Shown here piece after piece: positions 1 to 11,064 of a stretch of DNA of 64,000 nt. The stretch spans positions 43,510-107,509 of the forward strand of contig JAAEYW010000011.1 of NCBI GenBank assembly GCA_018223185.1, read 5' to 3'. Both the position numbers and the translations under genes were made by a program. Source of the DNA: Oceanospirillales bacterium. GTDB taxonomy: Bacteria; Pseudomonadota; Gammaproteobacteria; Pseudomonadales; Balneatricaceae. Below the pieces are notes generated by a model. That model was not told the origin of the DNA, did not search any database, and saw nothing but the letters and a program-made list of their open reading frames with translations. Position 1 is the stretch's first letter, and every line of letters begins with the position of its first letter.

Positions 1-2
1 TG

Positions 3-842
3 GATAAAGACAAAGTAGAGCTAGGCAGAAAACTTTTTCACGACCCCCGCCTTTCCAAAGACAACTCTATATCCTGTGCCACTTGCCACCCTTTGGAACA
101 CGGCGGAATGGACAATAAATCTTTCTCGGTGGGTATTAGCCAGGAAATATTGCCGGTAAATACACCAACTACATTAAACAGCGTATTCAACTTCCGCCAG
201 ACCTGGGACGGACGCGCAGATAGCTTAGAATCGCAGGCGGCTTTGCCGATCGAAGCGAAGATGGAGATGGCTGGCACCTGGCCAGAAATAATAGAAAAGC
301 TCACCCATGATCAACACTACGAATCAACTTTTATTAAAACTTATGGACCTGACGGGATATCGAAGGCCTCCATCACAAATGCACTGGCTGAGTTTGAACG
401 TAGCCTGATCACGCCAAATAGCCGCTTCGACCAGTTCCTGCGGGGCAATGACAATGTCATATCCGCCGATGAACAGCAGGGGTATATTCTGTTCAAAAAA
501 TTTGGCTGCGCCAGCTGTCACCAAGGCGTTAACGTGGGTGGCAATATGTACGAACGTATGGGATTGATCAGAGACTACTTTGCTGATCGGGGCAATATCA
601 CAGAGCGGGATTATGGCCGGTATAATGTCACGGGCCGAGAGGCTCACCGCTTTCAATTTAAGGTTCCCAGTTTAAGAAATATTGCGCTGACAGCACCCTA
701 CTTCCACGACGGAAGCGCAGAGACATTGAACGATGCCGTCGCAACCATGGCCAAATATCAGCTGGGCAGGCGTCTATCTGATCAGGATATCGCATTAATC
801 GTAGCCTTTTTAAAAACGCTTACCGGGGAACTGCCTCATTGA
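3..842 (+). CDS. Diheme cytochrome c peroxidase-like protein (5' truncated by window edge)
   Basis: Frame stays open to the window start ([35 protein letters not shown]). Two CxxCH heme motifs (CATCH, CASCH) and the CCP-like [21 protein letters not shown] segment. Confidence 0.93.
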   Translation, partial: DKDKVELGRKLFHDPRLSKDNSISCATCHPLEHGGMDNKSFSVGISQEILPVNTPTTLNSVFNFRQTWDGRADSLESQAALPIEAKMEMAGTWPEIIEKLTHDQHYESTFIKTYGPDGISKASITNALAEFERSLITPNSRFDQFLRGNDNVISADEQQGYILFKKFGCASCHQGVNVGGNMYERMGLIRDYFADRGNITERDYGRYNVTGREAHRFQFKVPSLRNIALTAPYFHDGSAETLNDAVATMAKYQLGRRLSDQDIALIVAFLKTLTGELPH

Positions 843-3800
843 ACAAATTACTCAAACGTGGCTACTCGGTTCTTAGCTGGACACCTCTGATAATCGTCGG
901 CATTTTACTTCTCTTTCTTTTTAGTAAAAGTCAGGAGCTGGATACCGTACAAAATGCTAAAATTATCGATTCCTTTTCCAAGCTTGAAAAACTCAACGTG
1001 TTACTAGACAAAACAACCGTCGAAACACGTTATGGGCTGCGCCATTCCTACGACGACCTGGTTACGGGCAGTAAAGCACTGATAAAAACTTCCAGGGATC
1101 TATCATTATTATTGGCTGAAGTGAGTGCAGACTTACCCTCTTTAGATAAAAGCTGGCAATCGTATTTGTCATTCCAACAACGAAAACTTTCGGATATTGA
1201 AGAGATAAAAATTCAAAAGTCGTCTATGCAGAACTCGTTCAGCTATTTACCGGTCGTGGCTGAGGAGTTTATACAGGCAGCGCGGACGCGTGACGTTGAA
1301 AATAAGTTAAGATTAGCAGTTCATAGTCTTATCGATAAGACGATGCTATTTACGTTCGATCATGGCTTCGAAAACCAGCGTATAACCGAGGATCAGATAG
1401 CTGAAATTCAACGTTTTATGCTACAAACAAGACTCCCGGAACCGCTTCAAATTCCACTCGACGAGCTTATACTTCACGCCGAAAACTACCTCAGAACTCA
1501 GATTCTATTGGATCAGAGCATCTCCCGACTGTCTGGATCCAATTGGGCACCGCCTTTGGAAGCGAGCCGTCATACGTATACTGAATGGTATTCTCAACAG
1601 TCCCGTTTAGCTGATAACTATCGAATCACCGGATTTATAGTCGCAGCTCTGCTAGCCAGCATCATCCTGTTCATGATCATTCGGCTTAATCTTGCAGGCT
1701 CAAAGCTGAAGAACTCTATTAAGGAACTGGAGTTCCTCAAGTTTGCTGTTGATCAACATGCTATCGTCTCAATTGCTGACAAACAGGGGCGTATTACCTA
1801 TGCTAATCCGAAGTTCTGCGAACTCAGCGGCTTTAAAGAATCCGAGCTGATCGGAAAAAATCACAACGTGATCAAGTCAGACGAACACGATGCTGCATTT
1901 TTTCAGGCTATGTGGAAAACAATTGGCTCAGGTAAAGTATGGCATGGCAGCATTAATAATCGTAATAAACACGGCGGCAACTACTGGGTAGAGTCAACGA
2001 TTGTCCCGTTTCTCGATGAAAAGCATAAACCCTTTCAATACATCGCAATACGCACCGATATAACTGCGCCAAAGAAATTGGAAAAAGACCTGGAAGCCGC
2101 ATGGAAAGAAACGAAAGCCACAAACCGTGAACTGGAAAACCGCGTCGAAAAACGCACGCTTGAGTTACAGGAAGCATCTGAACGCGCGCAAGATGCCAAT
2201 GCTGCTAAATCAATGTTTTTAGCCAACATGAGCCATGAAATACGGACACCGATGAATGCGATCATTGGACTATCCAAACTCGCACTCCAAAACAACAACT
2301 TACCAACAAAGGCGCGTGACCATTTAGATAAAATTCACCGATCATCTCTCTCTTTACTGCATATCATTAATGATATTCTCGACTTCTCAAAAATCGAGGC
2401 GGGTAAGCTCACCATCGAAGAGGTACCTTTCTGCCTAAGTGATACGCTCAGTGCGCTGGCATCAATGATGGCTCATAAGGCCTCTGACAAGGGTATTGAG
2501 TTACTCTTTCAACGTTGCCCAGGAGTGCCTGAATATCTATTAGGTGACCCCTTGCGATTGAGTCAGATACTGATAAACCTCACCTCGAATGCGTTAAAGT
2601 TCACCCACAAGGGAGAAGTCGTCATAACAATTTCGGCGGCTCAGGATGCTAAAAATCCACAGCGGGTAACACTAACCTTCATCGTCTGTGACACCGGCAT
2701 TGGGATGACACCTGAACAGTCTGAAAAGCTGTTCCAGCAGTTTACTCAAGCTGATAGTTCAACAACCCGACGCTATGGAGGCACTGGGCTGGGGTTAGCA
2801 ATATGTAAGATGCTGGCCACAAAAATGGGAGGTGACATTTCAGTTCGCAGTGTCATTGAGCATGGATCAACCTTCTCCTTTACTGTTCAGCTGCAACTAG
2901 CTGACAAAGACGAGTGTCACACTAACAATTTGCCTGCTCCGAATCTGGTTCACAACAGAATCCTTGTCGTCGACGACAGCGAAACTGCCTGCCATATCAC
3001 GAAAGACTATCTTATTAGCCTGGGTTACGATGTGGTTCAGGCTTATTCCGGACAGGAGGCACTTGATTCGCTCAGCAAACCCGGCCAACTGTTTGATATT
3101 GTCTTTGCGGACTGGCTAATGCCGAAGATGAATGGCTTAGAGTTAGCAACGGCGATAACAAAAATACTTCCCAAAGAGACCCGCCCTAAACTTATATTAA
3201 TGTCGGCACACAGCCGAGACCATATGATCAATCGCGAGGGCGCTCAACTAATCGATGCTTATATAGCAAAGCCGTTTACCCATGCGTCGGTTCAGGAGGT
3301 AATAGCATCTGCTGTAACGGGTCAGCCTAACCTTAAAAAAGTACACCATGCCAATAGCACTCAAGACGACGCCGATTCATTGGCCCCCATCTTTGGTGCA
3401 CGCGTACTTCTGGCTGAAGATAATGAGATAAACCAAACGGTAGCCTTAGGCCTGCTAGCGCGAGCTAAACTGAAAGTCGATGTCGTAAATAATGGTCAGG
3501 AAGCTTTGGATATACTCAAATCTGACAATGGCTATGACTGTATTCTGATGGATGTGCAAATGCCCATTATGGATGGTTATGAGGCAACTCGCCGTATCCG
3601 GGCTAACCCAGCGACGAGTCATATACCCGTTCTGGCGATGACAGCAAACGCAATGACTTCCGATAAAGACGATGCGTTGGAGGCCGGTATGAATGCCCAT
3701 ATAACTAAACCTATCATACTTGAAACGTTATTTAAGACACTTCTGCAGTGGATCCCGCATAATAACAGAGGAATAGAAACTGACTCTGAAGCACCAACGG

Positions 3801-4444
3801 ATTCAATCAGCAACCCAGATCACCAACTACTGATAACACTTGCGGATTCTAGCGTACTCGATGTTAAAAACGGTCTGACATTCGTTGAAAATGACCCTGT
3901 CAGGTATCTGGAATTACTCAATAAATTTATTGCGTACCAATCAGACACGTTATACAACATCAGAGGCAAATTCACTGCAACACAAGCCGATAACAGCATA
4001 CGTCAGGTACATTCATTGAAAGGGCTTGCAGGCACTATCGGTGCAGACACGTTATATAACCATTGCCAATCATTGGAAACGGCAATCAAAGAACAAGCGA
4101 GCACCGACAATATCAATGGATTGTTGAACAATGCCGAATATGCACTTGAAAGCGTCTGTGAAGCTATTCAGGACCTGTTAGCCAAGGTTGACACCGATGT
4201 TGCGCACGATAGCCAGGCTGCAGACAAAACAATTGCCGGGTTAATCACAGAATTAGAACACGCCTTAGCACTGTTGAAGGATTACGAAGCCAATGCAGCC
4301 GCGGTTATGAACGACATCACCCCTCAGCTTAAGGATAGCGAAGATAAAACAGAGCTGCTCGCTATATCTCAATTGGTTGAGCTTTATGAGTATGACGAGG
4401 CAGCAACTCGATTGGAAGCGTTGTTGCACCCTCAAGGACAATAA
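839..4444 (+). CDS. Hybrid sensor histidine kinase: N-terminal TM and periplasmic region, second TM, PAS, HisKA/HATPase, two REC domains, C-terminal HPt
   Basis: H-box [30 protein letters not shown] phosphoacceptors in [11 protein letters not shown] and [11 protein letters not shown]; HPt HSLKG. TTG start overlaps the upstream TGA. Confidence 0.93.
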   Translation: MNKLLKRGYSVLSWTPLIIVGILLLFLFSKSQELDTVQNAKIIDSFSKLEKLNVLLDKTTVETRYGLRHSYDDLVTGSKALIKTSRDLSLLLAEVSADLPSLDKSWQSYLSFQQRKLSDIEEIKIQKSSMQNSFSYLPVVAEEFIQAARTRDVENKLRLAVHSLIDKTMLFTFDHGFENQRITEDQIAEIQRFMLQTRLPEPLQIPLDELILHAENYLRTQILLDQSISRLSGSNWAPPLEASRHTYTEWYSQQSRLADNYRITGFIVAALLASIILFMIIRLNLAGSKLKNSIKELEFLKFAVDQHAIVSIADKQGRITYANPKFCELSGFKESELIGKNHNVIKSDEHDAAFFQAMWKTIGSGKVWHGSINNRNKHGGNYWVESTIVPFLDEKHKPFQYIAIRTDITAPKKLEKDLEAAWKETKATNRELENRVEKRTLELQEASERAQDANAAKSMFLANMSHEIRTPMNAIIGLSKLALQNNNLPTKARDHLDKIHRSSLSLLHIINDILDFSKIEAGKLTIEEVPFCLSDTLSALASMMAHKASDKGIELLFQRCPGVPEYLLGDPLRLSQILINLTSNALKFTHKGEVVITISAAQDAKNPQRVTLTFIVCDTGIGMTPEQSEKLFQQFTQADSSTTRRYGGTGLGLAICKMLATKMGGDISVRSVIEHGSTFSFTVQLQLADKDECHTNNLPAPNLVHNRILVVDDSETACHITKDYLISLGYDVVQAYSGQEALDSLSKPGQLFDIVFADWLMPKMNGLELATAITKILPKETRPKLILMSAHSRDHMINREGAQLIDAYIAKPFTHASVQEVIASAVTGQPNLKKVHHANSTQDDADSLAPIFGARVLLAEDNEINQTVALGLLARAKLKVDVVNNGQEALDILKSDNGYDCILMDVQMPIMDGYEATRRIRANPATSHIPVLAMTANAMTSDKDDALEAGMNAHITKPIILETLFKTLLQWIPHNNRGIETDSEAPTDSISNPDHQLLITLADSSVLDVKNGLTFVENDPVRYLELLNKFIAYQSDTLYNIRGKFTATQADNSIRQVHSLKGLAGTIGADTLYNHCQSLETAIKEQASTDNINGLLNNAEYALESVCEAIQDLLAKVDTDVAHDSQAADKTIAGLITELEHALALLKDYEANAAAVMNDITPQLKDSEDKTELLAISQLVELYEYDEAATRLEALLHPQGQ

Positions 4445-4446
4445 CA

Positions 4447-5442
4447 ATGAAAAAAACTATTTTAGTTGTTGATGACGCGCCAGTGAACCTTGATGTAATA
4501 AGTGGCATTCTGGCTCCTCACTACAACGTCCGAGTTGCAAACAATGGAGCACTGGCGCTGAAGATCGCTAACAAGCAACTACCCGATCTGATTCTACTCG
4601 ATGTTATGATGCCCGAAATGGACGGCTATGAAGTCTGTCGACAGCTAAAGACGTCTCCAGATACCTCGTCGATTCCTGTGATTTTCGTTACCGCAGCCGG
4701 AGACACTGACAGCGAAATTCAGGGTTTTGACGTCGGCGGTGTCGATTATATAACAAAGCCTCTCAACCCTACGACGGTTCTGAAACGCGTAGAGACTCAC
4801 CTGTCATTGGTTAATGTCGATAAACTTAACAGACTCGCGCGTAATGCAATTCTCATGTTAGGAGAGGCGGGTCACTATAATGACGAGGATACAGGAAAGC
4901 ATATCTGGCGGATGGCCGAATATGCCCGGCTAATCGCGTCAAACCTGAAGTTACCACCGGAAAGCTGCGAAATGATAGAACTCGCCGCCCCTCTTCATGA
5001 TACAGGGAAGATAGGTATCCCTGACGAAATTTTAAAAGCTCCCCGCAAGCTTACCCCGGAAGAATGGGAAATAATGAAAACCCACTCTCAAATTGGATAC
5101 GAAATTCTCAATCAGTCAGATAATTCTGTGTTTAAACTTGCAGCAGAGATAGCCCAGTCGCACCATGAACGCTGGGAAGGTACTGGTTATCCAAATGGAT
5201 TAAAAGGAACGGAAATACCGCTGGCAGCGCGTATCGTATCTGTAGCTGACGTTTACGATGCACTTACTATGGAGCGTCCTTATAAGCACAGTTGGTCCGC
5301 CGACGAAGCGTTTGACGAAATTAAACGCGGAGCCAATACTCAATTTGACCCTGAGGTTGTCAGATGCTTCCTATCTATTCGCAAGGAAATTGAGGAAGCT
5401 CAGGCAAAGTGGAACAGTGCCTGTTTGAGCTGTACCGAGTAG
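4447..5442 (+). CDS. Response regulator with REC and HD-GYP c-di-GMP phosphodiesterase domains
   Basis: REC (LLDVMMPEMDGYEVC); HD (HDTGKIGIPDEIL) and GYP (HHERWEGTGYPNGLKGTEIPLAARIVSVADVYDAL). Confidence 0.94.
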   Translation: MKKTILVVDDAPVNLDVISGILAPHYNVRVANNGALALKIANKQLPDLILLDVMMPEMDGYEVCRQLKTSPDTSSIPVIFVTAAGDTDSEIQGFDVGGVDYITKPLNPTTVLKRVETHLSLVNVDKLNRLARNAILMLGEAGHYNDEDTGKHIWRMAEYARLIASNLKLPPESCEMIELAAPLHDTGKIGIPDEILKAPRKLTPEEWEIMKTHSQIGYEILNQSDNSVFKLAAEIAQSHHERWEGTGYPNGLKGTEIPLAARIVSVADVYDALTMERPYKHSWSADEAFDEIKRGANTQFDPEVVRCFLSIRKEIEEAQAKWNSACLSCTE

Positions 5443-5569
5443 ATAAACAGGTCAGTCACCTACCTTCAATATCCATTAACAAAGAAGTTCTTTTCCTTCA
5501 GTTTCGTGGCCGATACACTGTATCACAGTGAGTATCATGCACATTATGCAGCTGAATTCCGGACACACT

Positions 5570-6001
5570 ATGACCCGTACCGCCATCGTATTTACCCTTC
5601 TATCAGCCATACTTCTGACCGGGTGTACTGATTCTGTCAAATCCATGAAGACGGAATATAGCGGATCGGGTGGAATGACCCGGTGGAATATAGACCCGGT
5701 TGCATACCTTTATCATTATCAGAATGGTTTCACCGGTAGCGATGCGCTGGGCTACGATGAACAGCTGCAAACAGTCTGGTCCCGCCTCGGTGCCGCCCTC
5801 ACCTGCAATATCGACTATGACAAACAGGCAATGATCCGGTTATTGGTGCAACGGTTTGGAGAGAAACCCGTAACCCACGAATTGAACGGCATCGGATTCC
5901 ATAGCGTTCAAAGCAGAAAAGTCCCCGGCTTCTGCAATGATTCACGGAAAAAAGAGATAAACAAAGCAATTATCCGATACCGTCAATCCCGATTCGGTTA
6001 A
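5570..6001 (+). CDS. Small putative lipoprotein, unknown function
   Basis: Signal peptide with lipobox-like LLTGC from internal ATG at 5570; ORF track runs from 5528. Confidence 0.6.
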   Translation: MTRTAIVFTLLSAILLTGCTDSVKSMKTEYSGSGGMTRWNIDPVAYLYHYQNGFTGSDALGYDEQLQTVWSRLGAALTCNIDYDKQAMIRLLVQRFGEKPVTHELNGIGFHSVQSRKVPGFCNDSRKKEINKAIIRYRQSRFG

Positions 6002-6498
6002 TGGTTACCTTAAGATGGCAGATGTTTACAGCAGTCGCTCTGTTAGCACTGATCATTTGCCGAAGTGTCGTTAAGGCTGTTCACACCAAAGGTTGAATAT
6101 CAGCTGCTTTTCACCAATACCGGGGAACCTTATCCTCCCCTTTTTAATCCGGCAGAATATCGCAGCGGGTTCCGGCTTTGATCAGCACCCGCTAACACGG
6201 TTTTGATCATGCCTGGAGCTGGTGCAACCGCTTATCACCAGGAAAAGAGATATCGGGCCAACTGTTATGTATACAGTATTTACAGATAGCCCCCTTAACC
6301 GGTGTAGTTGATCAGGAGTAGTCAGTTTAAAAACAGCAACCAGGATCTGCGGTGGTCCTGTCAGGAGGCTATGTTGCGCTTCTCGGCCAGATAACTTATG
6401 TATGAGTGTGTATATTTACTGACCTGTTACCCGCAGTTTCGGCAAATATAACAGACTGGCCTGAGCACTCTTCACATGACATATACGGTGACCGGCGA

Positions 6499-7959
6499 CT
6501 AATGAGCATCCGGCAAAATCAAACCGTGGTTATGCAGAACCTCTTCACCAAACCAGGCAAGATTTTCATGCAGTTTCACCACCTCGCCAACAATAATCAG
6601 CGCTGGCGCCGGTAGCTGAGCCTGCGCCTGAAGTTCAGGCAGGCTGCTTAATGTGCCGGTCAACACCTGCTGATCAGCCCGGGTGCCGTTTGAGACAATG
6701 GCTGCCGGAGTATTAGCAGGCTTACCGTGTCCGATGAGCTGCTCACACAATGAACCCAATGTGTGTAATCCCATATAAAAAACGATAGTTTGGTTCGGAT
6801 GAACCAGCTCACCAAAGTTAAGATCTGAGGTGCGGTTTTTCAACTGCCCTGTCACCAGTTTGACTGACTGCGCATAATCACGATGGGTCAGAGGGATACC
6901 CGCATAGGTTGAACAGGCACTGGCAGCGGTTATGCCGGGAACCACCTGAAAAGGAATATTATGCTTTTTCAGCGTTTCCAGTTCCTCCCCTCCACGACCA
7001 AAAATAAACGGATCGCCACCTTTAAGCCGCAGCACTCTGCGCCCCTGCAAAGCATGCTTTACCAGCAGTTCGTTAATATCATCCTGCGGCACTGCATGAT
7101 TATCACGGCGTTTGCCAACGAAAATGCGATCAGCATCACGACGACAAAGATCAACAATTGCAGGGGATACCAACTGGTCATAGAGCACCACATCGGCCTG
7201 TTGCATCAGTCTGAGCGCTTTAAACGTCAGCAGCTCCGGGTCCCCGGGACCACCGCCAACAAGATACACTTCACCGACCTGATGATCGGGATCCGCCTGT
7301 TCCAGCGCTGACTCCAATAACTCACGAGCCTCTTTATCGCGCCCGGCAAACACCTTTTCAGCCACCTGTCCCTGGAGTATTTTTTCCCAGAAAATTCTGC
7401 GGCGCTCAACACTGCTAAAGGTCTCTTTAACCCGTTGGCGAAACTGTCCGACAAGTCTGCCCAGCCGGCTATACCCCTGCGGAATCCAGGTTTCAAGTTT
7501 CGCCCTGAGCAACCGGGCGAGTACCGGTGACTCTCCACCCGAGGAGATACCAATGACAATTGGTGAGCGGTCGACAATTGCGGGAAATATAAACGTACAG
7601 AGAGGCTGATTATCGACAACGTTAACGGGGATATGCCGCTCAACCGCATCAAAATGGACTCGCTCATTGAGCTGATCGTCATCCGTCGCAGCGATAACCA
7701 GATAAGCCTCATTGAGAAGCGCGCTATGATATTCGCCAATGATAATCTGACCGTTATGCAATTCGACCAGTTCAATCAGTTCCGGCTCGACCCGGTGGGC
7801 AACAACAATAACACGTGCACCCGCACGGGTTAGCAGGGTTGCTTTTCGCAGAGCAACCTGACCCCCACCAACCAGCAAGGCAGTCCGCTCATTGAGCTTA
7901 AAAAATAACGGCAGATAATCCAATGCGATACCCTCAGAAAGTGCGGAGTAGATAAGCAT
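6499..7959 (-). CDS. cysG: Siroheme synthase (uroporphyrinogen-III methyltransferase / precorrin-2 dehydrogenase / ferrochelatase)
   Basis: N-terminal NAD-binding ([16 protein letters not shown]) plus C-terminal SUMT ([35 protein letters not shown]). Confidence 0.97.
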   Translation of the reverse strand: MLIYSALSEGIALDYLPLFFKLNERTALLVGGGQVALRKATLLTRAGARVIVVAHRVEPELIELVELHNGQIIIGEYHSALLNEAYLVIAATDDDQLNERVHFDAVERHIPVNVVDNQPLCTFIFPAIVDRSPIVIGISSGGESPVLARLLRAKLETWIPQGYSRLGRLVGQFRQRVKETFSSVERRRIFWEKILQGQVAEKVFAGRDKEARELLESALEQADPDHQVGEVYLVGGGPGDPELLTFKALRLMQQADVVLYDQLVSPAIVDLCRRDADRIFVGKRRDNHAVPQDDINELLVKHALQGRRVLRLKGGDPFIFGRGGEELETLKKHNIPFQVVPGITAASACSTYAGIPLTHRDYAQSVKLVTGQLKNRTSDLNFGELVHPNQTIVFYMGLHTLGSLCEQLIGHGKPANTPAAIVSNGTRADQQVLTGTLSSLPELQAQAQLPAPALIIVGEVVKLHENLAWFGEEVLHNHGLILPDAH

Positions 7960-8018
7960 ATGAAAAAACAGGCAAATTAAACACCTGAATTTACCTTTAC
8001 TGTATCAAAAGATAGCAG

Positions 8019-8046
8019 AAAAGAGCCCGCAGGGAGCGGGCTTTTC
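8019..8046 (-). terminator. Rho-independent terminator downstream of cysH
   Basis: aaaagagcccgcagggagcgggctttt: GC-rich stem-loop with flanking A/T runs. Confidence 0.75.
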
Positions 8047-8065
8047 AGTATTGGCAGTGACCGAT

Positions 8066-8830
8066 TTACTTAGGCAGAAAATCCATCACATTGACAGGCT
8101 TTGCTTCAGCCTGCTCTGCCACTGGCGTTGCAGGGTGCAAACCACATTCCCGGGTTTCGGGATTTTCCCACCACCAGCGCCCGGCTCTGACATCTTCACC
8201 CACAGCAACGGCACGGGTGCAGGGTGCACAACCGATGCTGGGATAATGCTTATCGTGCAGTTCGTTGTAAGGGACGTTGTTAGCGCGGATATAGGCCCAC
8301 ACCTCTTTTTCAGTCCAGTCCGCCAGCGGATTAAACTTGTCGATGCCGTTACCTTCATCAAACTCTTTAAAGCCAATTTCGTCACGGGTAACAGACTGCT
8401 CCCGGCGCAAACCGGTAATCCAGGCATCCCGGTCAGCAAGGGCGCGCTTCAAAGGTTTAATCTTGCGGACAAAACAGCACCCCTTGCGCATCTCCTGACT
8501 CTCATAGAAGGCATTTACACCGTTATCACGGACATACTGCTCTACATCAGAGGCATCAGGATAGTACACCTCAACCTTGAGATTGCGGTACAACGCCTGA
8601 ACATCGGTCAGCAGCTTCAGCGTTTCCTCAGGCAGACGACCGGTATCAAGCACAAACATGCCGATCTGGGGTGTATGCTTGCTGATCAGATCGGTAATCA
8701 CCACATCTTCAGCCCCGAGACTGTTAGCAAATACGACCTGGCCCTCTGCATACTCTGCAGCAGCCTGCTGCAATACAGATACAGTATTGGCAATCTTCGC
8801 TTCTAGTTCAGAGGTTATTTGTTCACTCAT
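8066..8830 (-). CDS. cysH: Phosphoadenylyl/adenylyl-sulfate reductase, APS-type (4Fe-4S cysteines)
   Basis: PAPS/APS reductase fold (LDTGRLPEETL, WITGLRREQS) with cysteine signatures KGCCFVRK and GCAPCTRA. Confidence 0.95.
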   Translation of the reverse strand: MSEQITSELEAKIANTVSVLQQAAAEYAEGQVVFANSLGAEDVVITDLISKHTPQIGMFVLDTGRLPEETLKLLTDVQALYRNLKVEVYYPDASDVEQYVRDNGVNAFYESQEMRKGCCFVRKIKPLKRALADRDAWITGLRREQSVTRDEIGFKEFDEGNGIDKFNPLADWTEKEVWAYIRANNVPYNELHDKHYPSIGCAPCTRAVAVGEDVRAGRWWWENPETRECGLHPATPVAEQAEAKPVNVMDFLPK

Positions 8831-8849
8831 CGCTCTCGCCTCTGATCAG

Positions 8850-9329
8850 TTACTGACGGAATATAGGTCGTTCATCATCAGCGCTACCCTGATAATGCAC
8901 CGGCACCTCACCAAAGGCACTGAGGATATCATCACTGTAGCGGTCAGCCGGGATTGCGAAAGCATCAAAACCACAACGCTCCATATACTCTAAGCGGTCA
9001 CGGGTGACATCGCCCTCGGCACGAACCTGTCCGGTAAAACCGGAGCGACGCAGGATGCGGGCAAAACTAAAACCACGACCATCGGTAAAGGCGGGAAATT
9101 CAATCGCAATCAGTGACAGCTTATCAAGATTCTGCAACAGCAGATCCAGGTTCTGGTCACCGTTGATACGTACACCCAGTTTACCCTCAGCGTTGAGCAG
9201 AGAGTCACTTTGTTCAGCAAACAGCTCGTAGGGCACGACAATATCTTCATTGATATGCGCGGTGAAATTATCTTCATCAACCAGTAACCAACTATCTTCA
9301 GCTACAGCATGATTAATTAACAGCGGCAT
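8850..9329 (-). CDS. DUF934 family protein of the sulfite/nitrite reductase operon
   Basis: MPLLINHAVAEDSWLLVDED...; FPAFTDGRGFSFARILRR, typical DUF934. ATG at 9329, trimmed from the longer track ORF; overlaps the upstream gene end by 17 nt. Confidence 0.88.
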   Translation of the reverse strand: MPLLINHAVAEDSWLLVDEDNFTAHINEDIVVPYELFAEQSDSLLNAEGKLGVRINGDQNLDLLLQNLDKLSLIAIEFPAFTDGRGFSFARILRRSGFTGQVRAEGDVTRDRLEYMERCGFDAFAIPADRYSDDILSAFGEVPVHYQGSADDERPIFRQ

Positions 9330-10974
9330 AAACTCTCTCCTTAAACGGAACAAGGCCGATACGTCGTACGGTCTCGATAAAACGTTCATCTTCAAAGCGG
9401 TTTTTAACGTAAACCTGCAGGATCTTCTCAATCGTATCGGCCACTTCAGCCTGAGGCACTGCTTTACCAATAATTTTACCCAGAGAGGCATCTTCGCGGG
9501 ATGAACCACCCAGTGTAATCTGGTAGAAATCCTCACCGCCTTTATCAACACCAAGGATACCGATATGGGCGACATGGTGATGAGCGCAGGCATTAATACA
9601 GCCAGACATATTCAGTTTGATATCACCAATATCGTAAAGATAATCAAGATCATCAAACTTCGCATTAATCTGTTCTGCCACTCCCAGAGTGTGCGCATTT
9701 GCCAGAGAGCAGAAATCAAATCCCGGACAGACAATCATATCGGTCAGGGTGCCGATATTAGCGCGTGCCAGATTCAGGTCACGCAATGACTGCCACAGCG
9801 TGTAAAGATCACCCGCAGCAACATGAGCGAACACCAGGTTCTGATCATGAGTACTGCGAATCTCACCAAAGTTATAGGTATCAGCCAGATCTGCAACAGC
9901 ATCCAGCTGCACATCGGTAATATCGCCCGGTGGCTTGAGGTGCGGCTTCAGAGAGATCACTACTGCGCGGTATCCGGCAACTTTGTGCGCACGGGTATTA
10001 CGCTCATACCAGGCTCGGAAATCAGCACGGTCTTCCAGCTGGTTTTCCAGCACAGACAGGCCGTCCACTGCATCAGATGCGTATGGGTGAGGCTCGAAGT
10101 ACCCCTTGATCTTAGCAATATAATCATCAGTGAGTGCCAGTTCAGTGCTGCGAATGATCTGCCACTCCGCATCAACCAGCTTTCTGAATTCATCAATACC
10201 CAGCGCATTAACCAGTATCTTGATACGCGCCTTGTACTTGTTATCACGGCGGCCATTCAGGTTGTATACCCGCAGGATCGCTTCCAGGTAAGTCAGCAGA
10301 TCCTGTTTCGGCAGAAAGTCATTGATTACTTTTCCGATAACCGGAGTACGACCCAGACCACCACCGACCAGCACTTCAAAGCCGATCTCTCCGGCTGCGT
10401 TCTTCACCAGATGCAAACCAATATCATGCACCTGAGAGGCAGCACGATCTTCCGGGCCACCGGTCACGGCGATTTTAAATTTACGTGGCAGGTAAGCAAA
10501 CTCAGGGTGCAGCGTAGTCCACTGTCGAATAATCTCACACCATGGACGCGGATCTTCGATCTCTTCAGGGATAATGCCGGCGAAATGATCTGTAGTGGTA
10601 TTTCGCAGACAGTTACCACTGGTCTGAATCGCATGCATCTGCACCTCAGCCAGCTCGGCCAGAATATCAGGCACCTGCTCCAGCTTTGGCCAGTTCAGCT
10701 GAACATTGGTCCGGGTCGTAAAGTGAGCGTAATTTTTATCATATTTACGGGTGATATCTGCCAGTTTACGAACCTGAACAGAGTTCATCAGACCGTAAGG
10801 TACGGCAATACGCAGCATCGGAGCCTGACGCTGAATGTAAAGACCATTCATCAGACGCAGGCCACGGAACTCCTCATCGGGAATTTCACCTGCCAGAAAA
10901 CGGCGGGTCTGATCGCGGTATTGCTCAACCCGCGCATTGATCAGATTCTGATCCTGTTCATTATATTGATACAT
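9313..10974 (-). CDS. Nitrite/sulfite reductase hemoprotein (siroheme/4Fe-4S, single polypeptide)
   Basis: TSGNCLRNTT, NMSGCINACAHHHVAHIGILG (4Fe-4S/siroheme motif). Confidence 0.95.
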   Translation of the reverse strand: MYQYNEQDQNLINARVEQYRDQTRRFLAGEIPDEEFRGLRLMNGLYIQRQAPMLRIAVPYGLMNSVQVRKLADITRKYDKNYAHFTTRTNVQLNWPKLEQVPDILAELAEVQMHAIQTSGNCLRNTTTDHFAGIIPEEIEDPRPWCEIIRQWTTLHPEFAYLPRKFKIAVTGGPEDRAASQVHDIGLHLVKNAAGEIGFEVLVGGGLGRTPVIGKVINDFLPKQDLLTYLEAILRVYNLNGRRDNKYKARIKILVNALGIDEFRKLVDAEWQIIRSTELALTDDYIAKIKGYFEPHPYASDAVDGLSVLENQLEDRADFRAWYERNTRAHKVAGYRAVVISLKPHLKPPGDITDVQLDAVADLADTYNFGEIRSTHDQNLVFAHVAAGDLYTLWQSLRDLNLARANIGTLTDMIVCPGFDFCSLANAHTLGVAEQINAKFDDLDYLYDIGDIKLNMSGCINACAHHHVAHIGILGVDKGGEDFYQITLGGSSREDASLGKIIGKAVPQAEVADTIEKILQVYVKNRFEDERFIETVRRIGLVPFKERVYAAVN

Positions 10975-11018
10975 CGTATATTAACGCCGGCTAACCGGCC
11001 CTCACCCTTTAAAAATTA

Positions 11019-11042
11019 AAATTCAGAAATTCAGAAATTCAG
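11019..11042. repeat. Three perfect tandem copies of 8-mer AAATTCAG
   Basis: aaattcag aaattcag aaattcag, 45-68 bp upstream of the sulfite reductase start. Confidence 0.9.
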
Positions 11043-11064
11043 TACTATCAAGGTAACCCGTCAC

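Noticed and set aside
7227-7775. 182-aa minus-strand ORF
   Set aside because: Alternative frame inside cysG.
8051-8806. 251-aa plus-strand ORF
   Set aside because: Antisense to cysH; low-complexity composition typical of a shadow frame.
9823-11019. 398-aa plus-strand ORF
   Set aside because: Shadow ORF opposite the sulfite/nitrite reductase, whose motifs are unambiguous.
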